Source of the DNA: Mesostigma viride
Taxonomy: Eukaryota > Streptophyta > Mesostigmatophyceae > Mesostigmatales > Mesostigmataceae
NCBI GenBank assembly: GCA_009746045.1
Contig: RPFO01000591.1
Coordinates: 1 to 61,346, forward strand
Direction of reading: 5' to 3'
Length of the DNA stretch: 61,346 nt
A model generated the notes under the pieces. That model was given only the letters and a program-made list of their open reading frames with translations, ran no database searches and was not told the DNA's origin. Below are positions 32,717-45,000 of this stretch, piece after piece. Every line of letters begins with the position of its first letter. Positions within the stretch are counted from its first letter, which is position 1. A program made the translations under genes and the position numbers.

Positions 32717-34602
32717 GGGGAGGTGGCACCCCAAAACCCTTAAAAATTGAACTATGGTAATAACACTTGAAATTCATTTGCACAATGCTGAAATATGATT
32801 GCGGGCACTAAATAACATCTCTTGTGACTTGTCCATGCACTTGTTGGGGGTACTACCCCCAAGTATACGCCAATATTGCGCTATAAATAGAAAAAGACGC
32901 TAATTAGGGCTGGGTATGCCCCAGCCAATGCACACATTTGTTGGCAACCAAAAATCAACCATTTGTAGTTCCCTGAGTGTGTAGCTTGCTGAGCTATTTA
33001 CATCATGGAAATGGCGAAACCTTGAACAGTTATTAATTTTCCCGCAAAACAGGTCTTTTTTTACCGGACATTGGGAATAAACATATCATAAATACTTCAG
33101 ATAAGGCCACAAAATCAAGCGAAAATCCGGCTAACAGGGGGACAGCAGTGGTCCAAGTCCCAGGTCATTCCGACAAGTCTAGCTCAAGTTATAAGGTTTT
33201 GCGTGCTAAAACCTGAACATACGCTAAATGAGGTTTTTCTGTGTATAAGGCCACCTAGACAGCATGTTTTCCATCCAAGAAGCCAAAAAACATGCCCAAC
33301 TCGATCACACAACATAAGAAAAGGCTAGGCACCTCATCTGCCCTCCCCTGCCCTCAGCATGGCCAGCCTTGCCAGCGTGCGCATAGCAACACCTTCGCTA
33401 GGCATACACGCACCAAGAGAGCATACACTATGCTCAGCCCAAGGTTACCATGTAAATTTATGCCAAGAACTCAGCAAGTATACGTGTAAAAACCTTAGAA
33501 AGACTGCCCAAGCAATAGAGGCAACTGCAGCCTGCAAACTTGGCAGCAAATCATACATGCTGTCTGCCATGCATTCACATCCTATCCAGCTTGCCTTGCT
33601 GCACACATAGCAGGGAAGTCTTAATGGTTATAGCTCAAGGAAAGCAATAAAAACACCTATCTAATGCAATGCCACTCATGCAGTATGGCCAGCAAAAGAA
33701 CCACTCTCACCTTCCTTTCCAATATGGCAATTTGCTAAGAAGCTGATGCCAGCTTGTTAGCCTCTAGGCACATGCCGGATGTCTTTACTAAAACAGGCGT
33801 GTCAGATCCGGCACATAACAAAGCGTCTGAGCAAGCTCATGTCCAAAGGATTATGGAAAACAAATGTCAACACATTACCAACAACTTGACCTCGGCGCCT
33901 TAAGCATGCCAGCCACAAACTACACGAAATTGTACGAAATTGCTAGGAATCTGACGATGCAACCGAAAGGAATGGAGCGCTTCCTGCAGGGAAACTGCCC
34001 GAAAAAAAGGCGAAAGGCCGACGTTATTGCACCTGCCTGCGTGGAAATGTTTCATGCATAAACTGGCACGCAAGCTCGAACAATAAAAGACATCATCCAT
34101 TGATCAGGCGAACAAGGAAGGTGCGCCTTCCGTGAATACGTCGAAGGCGACATGCGCAGGCCTGCGTAGGTTCTTACCTTGAATGCCGGAAATGTAAAAG
34201 AAACCGGGAAGCTTCGGCACAAACTCGACAACACCATTAAGTTAGCTTCATAATCGCTCTTTAGAGCCTACGTTGCCTCACAATAGCTGCCGTAAACCTG
34301 CATTAAATTTCATGATCCGCAAGAGAAATTATATCCTGGACCCCCGCGCCCGTAGCCGTTCGAGAAATTAGCGATATTGCAAACCGTAAACTTTCCGCCA
34401 TGACATGAGGTCATCAACTAATCTTCTGCGAAATTCAAGCATTTTTTCTAGCTGTTTACGTGCCATATCGATTAATATTGCATAAAGGCATGCCGCCATG
34501 GCCACCTCCGCGAGGGTTGAGCGGTCCGGGCACACCTTATACACCGTACGGACGGTACCGCGAATTTTTTGGCGCGGAAAATATTCGGCGCGCCACGTCC
34601 CC
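32717..34602. mobile_element. TTAA-flanked non-autonomous DNA element, copy B
   Basis: 1886 bp, the same family as 21635-23519, with scattered substitutions (for example gacttgtcc for gagttgtcc, cgccttaagc for cgcatttagc). TTAA flanks are at 32713-32716 and 34603-34606. The flanking monomers differ from those around copies A and C, so this was an independent insertion into the satellite. It is non-coding as far as I can see. Confidence 0.75.
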
Positions 34603-37006
34603 TTAATGAGGAGGATTCAGGCTCCCATGGTGTCTCCATGGCTGGCCTACGTACATGGATGTCAAGGAATAGTAAATGATGAGGATTCAGGCTCCCATGG
34701 TGTCATCATGGCCTGTCTACGTACATGGATGGCATGTATGTAATTAATGATGAGGATTCAGGCTCCCATGGTGTCATCATGGCTTGTCTACGTACATGGT
34801 TGGCATTTATGTAATTAATGAGGAGGATTCAGGCTCCCATGGTGTCATCATGGCTTGTCTACGTACATGGTTGGCATTTATGTAATTAATGATGAGGATT
34901 CAGGCTCCCATGGTGTCATCATGGCCTGTCTACGTACATGGATGTCAAGGAATAGTAAATGATGAGGATTCAGGCTCCCATGGTGTCATCATGGCCCGTG
35001 TACGTACATGGATGGCATGTATGTAATTAATGAGGAGGATTCAGGCTCCCATGGTGTCATCATGGCTGGCCTACGTACATGGATGTCAAAGAAAAAGAAA
35101 TGATGAGGATTCAGGCTCCCATGGTGTCATCATGGCTGGCCTACGTACATGGATGTCTCATAAAATAAATGATGAGGATTCAGGCTCCCATGGTGTCATC
35201 ATGGCTTGTCTACCTACATTGTTGGCATGTATGTAATTAATGATGAGGATTCAGGCTCCCACGGTGTCTCCATGGCTGGCCTACGTACATGAATGGCATT
35301 TATGTAATTAATGATGAGGATTCAGGCTCCCATGGTGTCATCATGGCCCGTCTACGTACATGGATGGCATTTATGTAATTAATGATGAGGATTCAGGCTC
35401 CCATGGGGTCATCATGGCTTGTCTACGTACATGGTTGGCATTTATGTAATTAATGAGGAGGATTCAGGCTCCCATGGTGTCTCCATGGCTGGCCTACGTA
35501 CATGGTTGGCATTTATGTAATTCATGAGGAGGATCTAGGCTCCCATGGTGTCATCATGGCTGGCCTACGTACATGGATGGCATGTAGTTAATTAATGATG
35601 AGGATTCAGGCTCCCATGGTGTCATCATGGCCCGTCTACGTACATGGATGTCAAGGAATAGTAAATGATGAGGATTCAGGCTCCCATGGTGTCATCATGG
35701 CTTGTCTACGTACATGGTTGGCATTTATGTAATTCATGAGGAGGATTCAGGCTCCCATGGTGTCTCCATGGCTGGCCTACGTACATGGATGTCAAGGAAT
35801 AGTAAATGATGAGGATTCAGGCTCCCATGGTGTCATCATGGCTGGCCTACGTACATGGATGGCATGTATGTAATTAATGATGAGGATTCAGGCTCCCATG
35901 GTGTCATCATGGCCCGTCTACGTACATGGATGTCAAAGAAAAAAAAATGATGAGGATTCAGGCTCCCATGGTGTCATCATGGCCCGTGTACGTACATGGA
36001 TGGCATGTATGTAATTAATGATGAGGACTCAGGCTCCCATGGTGTCATCATGTCATGTCTACGTACATGAATGGCATTTATGTAATTAATGATGAGGATT
36101 CAGGCTCCCATGGTGTCATCATTGCCCGTGTACGTACATGGATGGCATTTTTGTATATAATAATGAGGATTCAGGCTCCCATGGTGTCATCATGGCCCGT
36201 CTACGTACATGGATGGCATTTATGTAATTAATGATGAGGATTCAGGCTCCCATGGGGTCATCATGGCTTGTCTACGTACATGGTTGGCATTTATGTGATT
36301 AATTAGGAGGATTCAGGCTCCCATGGTGTCTCCATGGCTGGCCTACGTACATGGATGTCAAGGAATAGTAAATGATGAGAATTCAGGCTCCCATGGTGTC
36401 ATCATGGCCCGTCTACGTACATGAATGGCATTTATGTAATTAATGATGAGGATTCAGGCTCCCATGGTGTCATCATGGCCCGTCTACGTACATGGATGTC
36501 AAAGAAAAAAAAATGATGAGGATTCAGGCTCCCATGGTGTCATCATGGCCCGTCTACGTACATGGATGGCATTTATGTAATTATTGATGAGGATTCAGGC
36601 TCCCATGGTGTCATCATGGCCCGTGTACGTACATGGATGGCATTTATGTAATTAATGATGAGGATTCAGGCTCCCATGGTGTCATCATGGCCCGTGTACG
36701 TACATGAATGGCATTCATGTAATTAATGATGAGGATTCAGGCTCCCATGGTGTCATCATGGCCCGTCTACGTACATGGATGTCAAAGAAAAAAAATTGAT
36801 GAGGATTCAGGCTCCCATGGTGTCATCATGGCTGGCCTACGTACATGGATGTCTCATAAAAAAAATGATGAGGATTCAGGCTCCCATGGTGTCATCATGG
36901 CTTGTCTACGTACATGGTTGGCATTTATGTAACCTGAATCCTCTCAAAAAAAAAATGAAGAGGATTCAGGCTCCATGGGTGTCATCATGGCTGGCCTACG
37001 TACATG
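34603..37006 (+). repeat. 70/71-bp satellite array, block 6
   Basis: This 2.4-kb array has the marker trimer at 35030-35236 and a hairpin variant at 36933-36970. It follows 11.0-13.4 kb monomer by monomer at an offset of about 23575, including the cccacggtgtctcc variant (11689 and 35260). It breaks off at tacatg against an unrelated sequence. Confidence 0.95.
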
Positions 37007-37832
37007 ATTTGCGCAGCAACTCTGTTAAATTACGGAGGAGGAGGAAAGATCTTTTTGACCCCTTGTTACCCAATGTGATGACAGCCACAAAATATTGCTT
37101 GGTTGATTAAATATATTACTTTGGGGTTGGTCTCCAACAAGGAGGTAGGCCTCAACTAGAGGTCAATCCCATCCAACAAGGATGGGCTTGGGCAAACAAT
37201 GCCACTACACAATCTCAACAAGAGACTGTTGCATACTCAACAAGAGCATGGCTTTAGGCTACCAACAAGGCAGCCATACCCAACTAGGGCTTACCCATAC
37301 ACATGGGGACCAACAAGGTAAATTTCTCGTGTACCATGAGTCACTTATTATGTGGAAGGGACAAAGTCCTTCAGTGGCGGCTACACTGTTTGCTACCGTT
37401 GATCCATTACAAATCTGACGGTACGAAATTGAGCAAACTTTTCACCACAAGTGACGGTGACCAACATTAGTTGGCACGACGTTATGGCATGCGGGGACTA
37501 GGCCACAGCGCCTCCTAGGCAGCGCCAGAAACGTACAATAGTTCACTATAGAAATTCATGCAACCACTAGCATGTCCATAAATGATATGCGTATATAGTG
37601 CCGAGGTACAGGATTAACTTGTATACTCACTCAACTGTTTTCAATAAGAAAACTAGCGCCGTAAAGGACACGGCAAGCACTACCTAGCCCTCACAATCTT
37701 GGCCAGAAATACGGTGGGCGGAAGCGATTATTAAGGACGCATTCCTAATTATTCCCCCGTTTACAGAAAGTTGGCCACATCATTACATGGGCTAGCAAAC
37801 GGGCACAACCAGGATTATCTAAAATCCTGACA
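37007..37832. other. Unclassified 826-bp insertion in the satellite
   Basis: Non-satellite sequence begins atttgcgcagcaac and ends atcctgaca. I find no inverted ends, no target duplication and no coding domain; the 78-codon frame at 37182 has no recognisable feature. CAACAAG recurs six times between about 37134 and 37317. The satellite to the right restarts about 670 bp earlier in the variant order than where it stopped on the left, so that stretch is present on both sides. It may be a solo or decayed element, or a junction from rearrangement. Confidence 0.5.
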
Positions 37833-39273
37833 GTCTCCATGGCTGGCCTACGTACATGGATGTCAAGGAATAGTAAATGATGAGAATTCAGGCTCCCATG
37901 GTGTCATCATGGCCCGTCTACGTACATGAATGGCATTTATGTAATTAATGATGAGGATTCAGGCTCCCATGGTGTCATCATGGCCCGTCTACGTACATGG
38001 ATGTCAAAGAAAAAAAATGATGAGGATTCAGGCTCCCATGGTGTCATCATGGCCCGTCTACGTACATGGATGGCATTTATGTAATTATTGATGAGGATTC
38101 AGGCTCCCATGGTGTCATCATGGCCCGTGTACGTACATGGATGGCATTTATGTAATTAATGATGAGGATTCAGGCTCCCATGGTGTCATCATGGCCCGTG
38201 TACGTACATGAATGGCATTCATGTAATTAATGATGAGGATTCAGGCTCCCATGGTGTCATCATGGCCCGTCTACGTACATGGATGTCAAAGAAAAAAAAT
38301 TGATGAGGATTCAGGCTCCCATGGTGTCATCATGGCTGGCCTACGTACATGGATGTCTCATAAAAAAAATGATGAGGATTCAGGCTCCCATGGTGTCATC
38401 ATGGCTTGTCTACGTACATGGTTGGCATTTATGTAACCTGAATCCTCTCATAAAAAAAATGAAGAGGATTCAGGCTCCATTGGTGTCATCATGGCTGGCC
38501 TACGTACATGGATGTCAAGGAATAGTAAATGATGAGGATTCAGGCTCCCATGGTGTCATCATGGCTTGTCTACGTACATGGATGGCATGTATGTAATTAA
38601 TGATGAGGATTCAGGCTCCATTGGTGTCATCATGGCTGGCCTACGTATGTACATGGATGTCAAAGAAAAAAAAATGATGAGGATTCAGGCTCCCATGGTG
38701 TCATCATTGCCCGTGTATGTACATGGTTGGCATTTATGTATGTAATGATGAGGATTCAGGCTCCATTGGTGTCATCATGGCCCGTCTACGTACATGGATG
38801 GCATGTACATGTAATTAATGATGAGGATTCAGGCTCCATTGGTGTCATCATGGCTGGCCTACGTATGTACATGGATGTCAAAGAAAAAAAAATGATGAGG
38901 ATTCAGGCTCCCATGGTGTCATCATGGCCCGTCTACGTACATGGTTGGCATTTATGTAATTAATGAAGAGGATTCAGGCTCCCATGGTGTCATCATGGCC
39001 CGTCTACGTACATGGATGTCAAGGAATAGTAAATGATGAGGATTCAGGCTCCCATGGGGTCATCATGGCTTGTCTACGTACATGGTTGGCATTTATGTAA
39101 TTAACGAGGAGGATTCAGGCTCCATTGGTGTCATCATGGCTGGCCTACGTACATGGATGTCAAGGAATAGTAAATGATGAGGATTCAGGCTCCCATGGTG
39201 TCATCATGGCTTGTCTACGTACATGGTTGGCATTTATGTAATTAATGAGGAGGATTCAGGCTCCCATGGTGTC
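37833..39273 (+). repeat. 70/71-bp satellite array, block 7
   Basis: This 1.44-kb array matches about 12.76-14.19 kb at an offset of about 25080. A hairpin variant is at 38437-38474. The last 5 bp, gtgtc, are the left target duplication of copia-like element 2. Confidence 0.95.
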
Positions 39274-39890
39274 AGTTAACGTAAAGGATTTACGTTAGAT
39301 GGATAGAGATTGTTACGCTCTTTCCAACGGCACCTTGAACGCCTCATTTGGTTAAGGAACGTAAAAGTTATGACGTTTCCTAGGCTGTGCCGACAGTACC
39401 CGGCGCGCCACTGTGGGCGCGTACGGACACAGGATGTACAAGTGTCACTTTGATAGTCCGCAGGACGTTGACAGGACTTGTACAGGACTTGATGGTCAAT
39501 TGATAGGTAGGCGCACTGTAGCGCGCCAGGACCTATGAGACAATTGATGCTGACTAGTGTACGGATAGGTCCACAGGACTTGCCGTATGGACAATTGATA
39601 GATCTGCGCGCCAAAGGCGTGCCAGAGTCTGTGTAATCAATTGATTGACAGTTCAGCTGTGACAGTGCAGCTGAATACTTGGACGCGTCCCTAGTAAGCT
39701 ATATGAGTGACTTGGTCACACCGGGACGCTAGTTCTTGCGTGCACGTTCTCTTGGCACTGCGACCCTGTCGTCTGTGCTGCGTGCAGTCTTGGAAGTGAC
39801 GTGACTTACGTCTGTGTTTCCTGATTATTAATAAAGGCAACTTCCTGCAAGAACCATGGCGGAATTCGTGGCATTCTTACCCTCACAACT
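39274..39890 (+). repeat. 5' LTR of copia-like element 2
   Basis: 617 bp. CAATTGAT occurs four times at 39497, 39541, 39592 and 39638, spaced 44-51 bp. AATAAA is at 39830-39835. After the LTR comes cgtattacaactcgtattac, a short direct repeat, and no TGG primer site. Confidence 0.9.
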
Positions 39891-39926
39891 CGTATTACAA
39901 CTCGTATTACACGCTCTGTCAAAAAG

Positions 39927-40637
39927 ATGCCAAATTCGGAAGAATTTCGGATTCCGGACGATGAGGAAATAGCCGCTCCGCCGGCTGGTTCTTCGTCAAG
40001 ACCAACTGTGCCGTCGTGGCAACAATTGCTCGACGAAGTTACAGTTTCGCTCGACGAGCTTCATCGTCAGCAGCGTGCAGCTCACGCATTGCTCGGGGAT
40101 AACCCCGAGGACCCCGATTTGCCAGCACTGGTGCCGGCTGTTCGCGCATTATTGGACCAAATCCGCAACATTTTATCGACATTTACGGTCCAGGTGCGGG
40201 GAGGTTTGCGGTCGGTGACCGAAGTCACGACTGCCATTGAGGAGTTGGACAACGTCCTCTCTTCACTCACCGGTTACCAGAGAAACCTGCAAAACTGGGC
40301 ATCGCTTCGCACGGGGGGCGCGCCGGCGGTGTCAACAAATTTGTTTCAGGATCTCGCGCTGCTATCGCTGCTGACTCGCGGCGTACGCAGTCGTGAGCGC
40401 CAGGTTTTAATTAATCTGGTGGCATTTCTCGCCTCTGTGCGAGAGTGGATTCCCGCGGGGTGGGAATTATTGACGATCTTTACACATCCTCTGCGCCTCG
40501 TCGCGCGTCGGCGCGTCGGCACTTACGCGGCGGGGAGCACGCCGGTTTTAATTCATACCGGTGCAGGTCCGGAGCTGGATATGGAGGATCGTGAGTTCGT
40601 ATACACGTACTGCGACTTCAGGGGCCTTGACTACTAG
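39927..40637 (+). CDS. ORF1 of element 2, unknown accessory protein
   Basis: This 236-residue protein starts at the ATG at 39927, 36 bp after the LTR. I do not recognise its family. The N-terminus is acidic and Pro/Ser-rich (1-30). Residues about 30-135 are predicted by eye to be helical with leucine and valine heptads, possibly a coiled coil. A hydrophobic stretch follows at about 140-190 (LALLSLL, VLINLVAFLASV), then a basic segment and an acidic, aromatic C-terminus. It has no zinc knuckle, so it is not a second nucleocapsid. Element 3 has an ORF in the same place, of similar helical character but little obvious identity. It could be an extra structural, targeting or envelope-like protein; the hydrophobic stretch is not a clear membrane anchor. 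168 bp separate it from gag. Confidence 0.7.
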   Translation: MPNSEEFRIPDDEEIAAPPAGSSSRPTVPSWQQLLDEVTVSLDELHRQQRAAHALLGDNPEDPDLPALVPAVRALLDQIRNILSTFTVQVRGGLRSVTEVTTAIEELDNVLSSLTGYQRNLQNWASLRTGGAPAVSTNLFQDLALLSLLTRGVRSRERQVLINLVAFLASVREWIPAGWELLTIFTHPLRLVARRRVGTYAAGSTPVLIHTGAGPELDMEDREFVYTYCDFRGLDY

Positions 40638-40805
40638 TCGGCCTAATTTTCTTCTGCAGTACTTGTCGACATTTTTTGTCGAATTTCGGCGGCAATTCGC
40701 GGGGGCGGCAGCGACACCGGCGCAGGCGGCAGAGGCGACACAAAAATTTTGTACATATTTTCTGCTGCTTCGTTAAGGTGTTCTTTGAATAGCTGGTAGT
40801 GCAGG

Positions 40806-41921
40806 ATGGCTGAGGGACGCCGTAGCAAGGGTCCAGCCAGTGGGAATAATAATGGGGGTGCTGGTAGTGGAACCGCTCACGTAGATGACGTGGGGCTTAC
40901 CGGAGAGATTACCAACCTTCCTCACAATAATAATAATGCACAAGCTATTCATGGCTTTGATCTTACCACACAGGGTCTTTTAATTGTCAATCAGTTGCAG
41001 CCTGTAACCTCAGACTCCAAGCCTAAGCAGGCTGAAGAGTTTGTGGAGGGATTGGAAGGGTTCCCTAGCTTGTACGGTGGTACAAATTACTATCAAATCT
41101 GGATAGGCAGTAGCACTTTTGGCAAGTGTACTGACCAGATTAAGGACCTAACCAGGGAGTGCAAAAAGGCCAATAAGGCCTGGGCACTGTACGTGGCTGA
41201 GCTGAAGGAGCTGCTGGAGGACCAACGAAAGAAGGTCGGCATCCATTGGCAGGACAAGTATCAAGGGTGGGAGGTCAAGGGGGACCTGATCCAGAACTTT
41301 CTCAACTATTGTAAGATGGTTGAGGAGGGCAGGGCTCACGGCTTTAATGTCGCTGATAACATAGCCCTAACCAACTGGCTCAAGGTTTCTGGGCTGGATA
41401 AGGCGACACGTGGCTCCTTAAAAGTCATGTGTGCCCCACACTCTACCCTGAAGGCCTACAAGGTCATCATTAAACAAGCTCTCGAGGCAGAGGAGCTGTT
41501 TGAGGGTGGAGTGCCAGCAGTGAAGGCTACCCAGGCAGGCGGGCGTACCCAGGGTGGCTCCAAGACGTCTGAGGCTGACCGAAGCCAAGGAGGGCGTAGG
41601 GGCAACCATCACAAGCGCAAGGGAGATCATTCACCTGATTCTGACAGGAGGTCACACTCCAAGTCGGTGTTCAGGCGGGTGGGTGGTCAGCCCAAGCAGG
41701 GCAACGCGTCTGACAATGGGGGCAGTGGCCAGGGCAAGTCCAAGATACAATGCTACCTGTGCAAGGGGTGGGGGCACATCAAGAAGGAGTGTCCCAGCTT
41801 CAAGAAGTCCCAGGGCCAGGGCAGCAACAAGAATAACAACAACAACAAGAAGAACAACAACAAGTCCCAGGCAGGCCAGCCTTCAAAGGGCAGTCAGCAA
41901 GAAGACAACAAGGAGCAGTGA
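40806..41921 (+). CDS. gag: Gag of copia-like element 2
   Basis: This 371-residue nucleocapsid/capsid protein starts at the ATG at 40806. Residues about 70-240 form the helical Gag core with conserved Trp and Tyr positions (YYQIWIGS, HWQDKYQGWEV). A basic Gly/Arg/Ser linker (about 245-310) contains FRRVGGQPK, which recurs as FKRVGGPPK in the gag of element 3. One zinc knuckle, CYLCKGWGHIKKEC, lies at 316-329. The C-terminus is Asn/Lys/Gln-rich (about 340-371). The ORF ends GAG CAG TGA CTG. The frame after that stop stays open without a further stop into the pol ATG at 42063, so gag and pol are one frame divided by a single UGA. Confidence 0.88.
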   Translation: MAEGRRSKGPASGNNNGGAGSGTAHVDDVGLTGEITNLPHNNNNAQAIHGFDLTTQGLLIVNQLQPVTSDSKPKQAEEFVEGLEGFPSLYGGTNYYQIWIGSSTFGKCTDQIKDLTRECKKANKAWALYVAELKELLEDQRKKVGIHWQDKYQGWEVKGDLIQNFLNYCKMVEEGRAHGFNVADNIALTNWLKVSGLDKATRGSLKVMCAPHSTLKAYKVIIKQALEAEELFEGGVPAVKATQAGGRTQGGSKTSEADRSQGGRRGNHHKRKGDHSPDSDRRSHSKSVFRRVGGQPKQGNASDNGGSGQGKSKIQCYLCKGWGHIKKECPSFKKSQGQGSNKNNNNNKKNNNKSQAGQPSKGSQQEDNKEQ

Positions 41922-42062
41922 CTGTCTGAGGCAACCCCTACACACCTTAATTCACCCAAGGGGGAGGCCAGGTGCTCCAATGCAGATTTTATATCTGGGC
42001 AACAAGAGGGTGATCTCCAGGTTCAGTGTGGCCCCAGGTCACCTGGAGAGGTACAGGTTCCT
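41919..42062 (+). other. In-frame UGA between gag and pol of element 2
   Basis: After TGA (41919-41921) come 47 sense codons in the same frame, up to the pol ATG at 42063. The context UGA-C is a leaky termination context in many eukaryotes. Readthrough would make Gag-Pol; initiation at 42063 is the alternative. Confidence 0.6.
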
Positions 42063-45000
42063 ATGAAGACGTCCTTGACAGCTGATGCAGCTGTAAGTAT
42101 GTCTGACCCTATGCATCCTCGTGCTGGGCACGAGGGTGGACCTCTCATTTTGAGAGAAACCAATGTACAACCACAGAGGGGTGTGAAGGCCTCTGGTGGT
42201 ATGCATGTGGTCCCTGCTGGCGGTCCAGGTGTTGGGCATGAGCAGGGTGACTCAGGCTCTGAGTCAGAACAGGATGGAAGTCAGCATGGTGATGCTGGAC
42301 AACCTGACAGCACAGTCCTGACTGTGCCAGGGACTGCTTCCTCTGTGTACCAGGAGTTGGGTGCCCGAATCCACAACATGTTTGGGCATGCCACTTCTCT
42401 GTCAAACAACTTTGCCTTCCGTATGGGCAGGGCACCCCTTCTTAAGGCGTGTCAGCAAGCTGCCTCACGGTGTAAGTGCCAGTTGTCCTCCAACAAGCCC
42501 AGGAAATCACATGCCAAAGCTCTACCTCAGAGCATTGGTGATCTGCAGTGTGATATCCAACACATCAGGGGCATGCAACTGTTGGTGTGCGTGGACAGGT
42601 ACACGAAATACAAGGTGCTAGAGCATTTACCTTCTATGAAGAACAGGTACTTGCTGGCTGCCCTGCAGAATGTAAGAGCCAAGTTTCCTACCACAAGGAT
42701 CCAGGTGGACATGCAGTTTCAGCATCTCAAGGGTGATCCTACCCTTCCTGAGTTGCTGGTTACACCTAGGGAGGCTCATGGGCAGCAGGGTGCTATCGAG
42801 AGGGCAATCCAGGAGGTCAAGAAATTGATCATCTCTGAAGACTGGGTACCCTTGTCTGCACCTGCACTTGTCAGGAGTGCATGGCTGAGGAACGTGGAGC
42901 AGCAGCTGAACAGCAGGGTTAACTTCTACTATGATGGAGTTGCTGTCAGCCCAATGGGTCTATATCATGGCCTGTGCCCACCACATGTGCTGGAGGGCTG
43001 GAAACATGCTGCACATGTCACCTTTGCCAAGCTGAGGGAGAAGGACCGGGGTTGGAAGATGCTGGAGCCACAAGTGGGTCAGAAGGTCCTAGCTTGGAAG
43101 GAACCTAGCCTTTATGGCAAACGTGGTAGCTGGAGTCCTGGGGTGGTTACCCAGGTTGATGAAGCTAGCCACGCATGCTTGGTCAGCATGGAGGACGAAC
43201 CAAAGCATGTACACCGGCTGAGTTGGTCATATGTCAAGCCTAACCTGATGAATGAGGGCAGTCAGGCACAAGGCTCACAGGATCTGCAGGATTTTCAGGT
43301 CCCAGGTGACATCACTGACGCAACGACCACATCTGTTGCAGGGGAATCTGTCAGCCCTGGCCAGGTTGCAGAGGTACTTGTTGAACAGGCTGCAAGGTCA
43401 ACAGCTGGGGAGTCAACTGTCAAGCCCAAGGCACTAACCAAGCCCAGGGGGACAAGTTTGGCTGGATTGATTGGGGCTCTACAAAGAGCCAAGAAGCAGC
43501 CCAAGGTAGCCAAGCTCAGGTGGCATGGCAATCTGGGGCTGGACACTGCCTTAGAGGTAGACACTAATTCTCAGGTCTCCATTATTGGGACCAGGGCTGC
43601 AGCAGGGTACAGCATGTCTGAACCCAGCTATCAGTTTGTGTCTGACTTCAGTGGCGGGGTACACGTGAAGGTACTGGGTGAGGTATTCATTCCTATCCTT
43701 GGACAGGACACTGTTTTTTGTGTCTTGGAGGGCTATCAAGGACCTGCTCTTCTGGGGCAGAATTTCCTATGCCAGGATGGGGTAGTGATCACGTCCTCTC
43801 TCCTGACTAAGGAAGGGGCTGGTCAGGTCCCACTGATTAATTTCAGGACCACTCACCTATCACGTGCAGTAACCAGGACGGTTAAGCGTGTGCAAGTGTG
43901 CCAGGGGCAGGAGCCCTTGGTTGATGACCTCATACTGCCAGCTGCTAGTCATCCAAGCAGTTTGGGCATTGGTCCTCACTCACTTGCTGGACACAGCCCT
44001 ATCAACTACCAAGGCCTGGTGAAGCTCATGTCCTCTCCCATTATGTGTCCCCAGGTCACACTGGGTCTCATTAAATCTGGGGAGGATTGGATCTCCAAGA
44101 AATGCGTGGAACCTGTCAATGACCTGCCTCCTGCACGACGTCTACTCAAGCTCAAGTTTGTCATCAAGATGAAGGAGGTGGACGGGGTCAAGGTACCACA
44201 TGTCAGGCCAGTGCTGAATGAGTTCAAGGGTACTGGTGAGTGCACTGCTGAGGAGTTGTATACCCCTGGCATGCTGCATGATACTTGGAGGCTGCTGCTG
44301 TGTGTCTTTCTAGGCCTTCTCAACAAGGGCTTGGACTATGGCTCAGTGGTGATAGACTTCAAAAGGGCATTTCTGGAGGGTGATGCAGATGTGGCACAGG
44401 AAAAGTGGGAGGGCAAGACGCCTTTCTATGTTAGGGTGCCTGCTGTATGGAAAAGGGACATCCACACGGAGTTCCTTAAAATCCTCAAGGGCCTGGAGGG
44501 CCTGAGGTCAAGTCCAATAATCTGGAGGGAGACACTCAACCGTTTCCTGAAGGAGCATTGCAACTTGAAGGTCTCTCCTGTAGACCCCTGTCTGTTTCTG
44601 GGGCAATGGGAAGGCCTGCCAGTGTATGCTTCGCTGCACGGGGATGACCTACATCTGATAGCTCCCACGTCGTGGCTTAAGGAGCTGATCTCCATCATTA
44701 AGTCCAAGTTTCCTCTGGGTAGGGAGCAATGGCAGGTGGAGAATGAGCCTCTGCTGTTTGTGGGCATGGAGGCCACACTGGTGAAGAAGAAGGGGGGAGA
44801 ATGGCGTATGCTGCTGGTGGGGGGCAATGACTATCAAGAGACCCTCATTAGCAAGCTTCCTCCAACCATCACACAGGCACTGTGTCCCGTGGTGAGGGGC
44901 ATGGTTGCTTGGGTGGCAGGCATTTCCAGGCCAGACCTCATGGTCATAGCCAGGTTGCCTGATGACATGCTGGTGGAGCTAGGGTCTGCCAAGGTGGCTG

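Noticed and set aside
37182-37418. 78-codon ORF in the orphan insertion
   Set aside because: No domain, and it consists partly of the CAACAAG-type repeats.
39276-39614. 112-codon minus-strand ORF in the LTR of element 2 (also 46503-46841)
   Set aside because: It lies wholly in the LTR, antisense to the element, with no recognisable feature.
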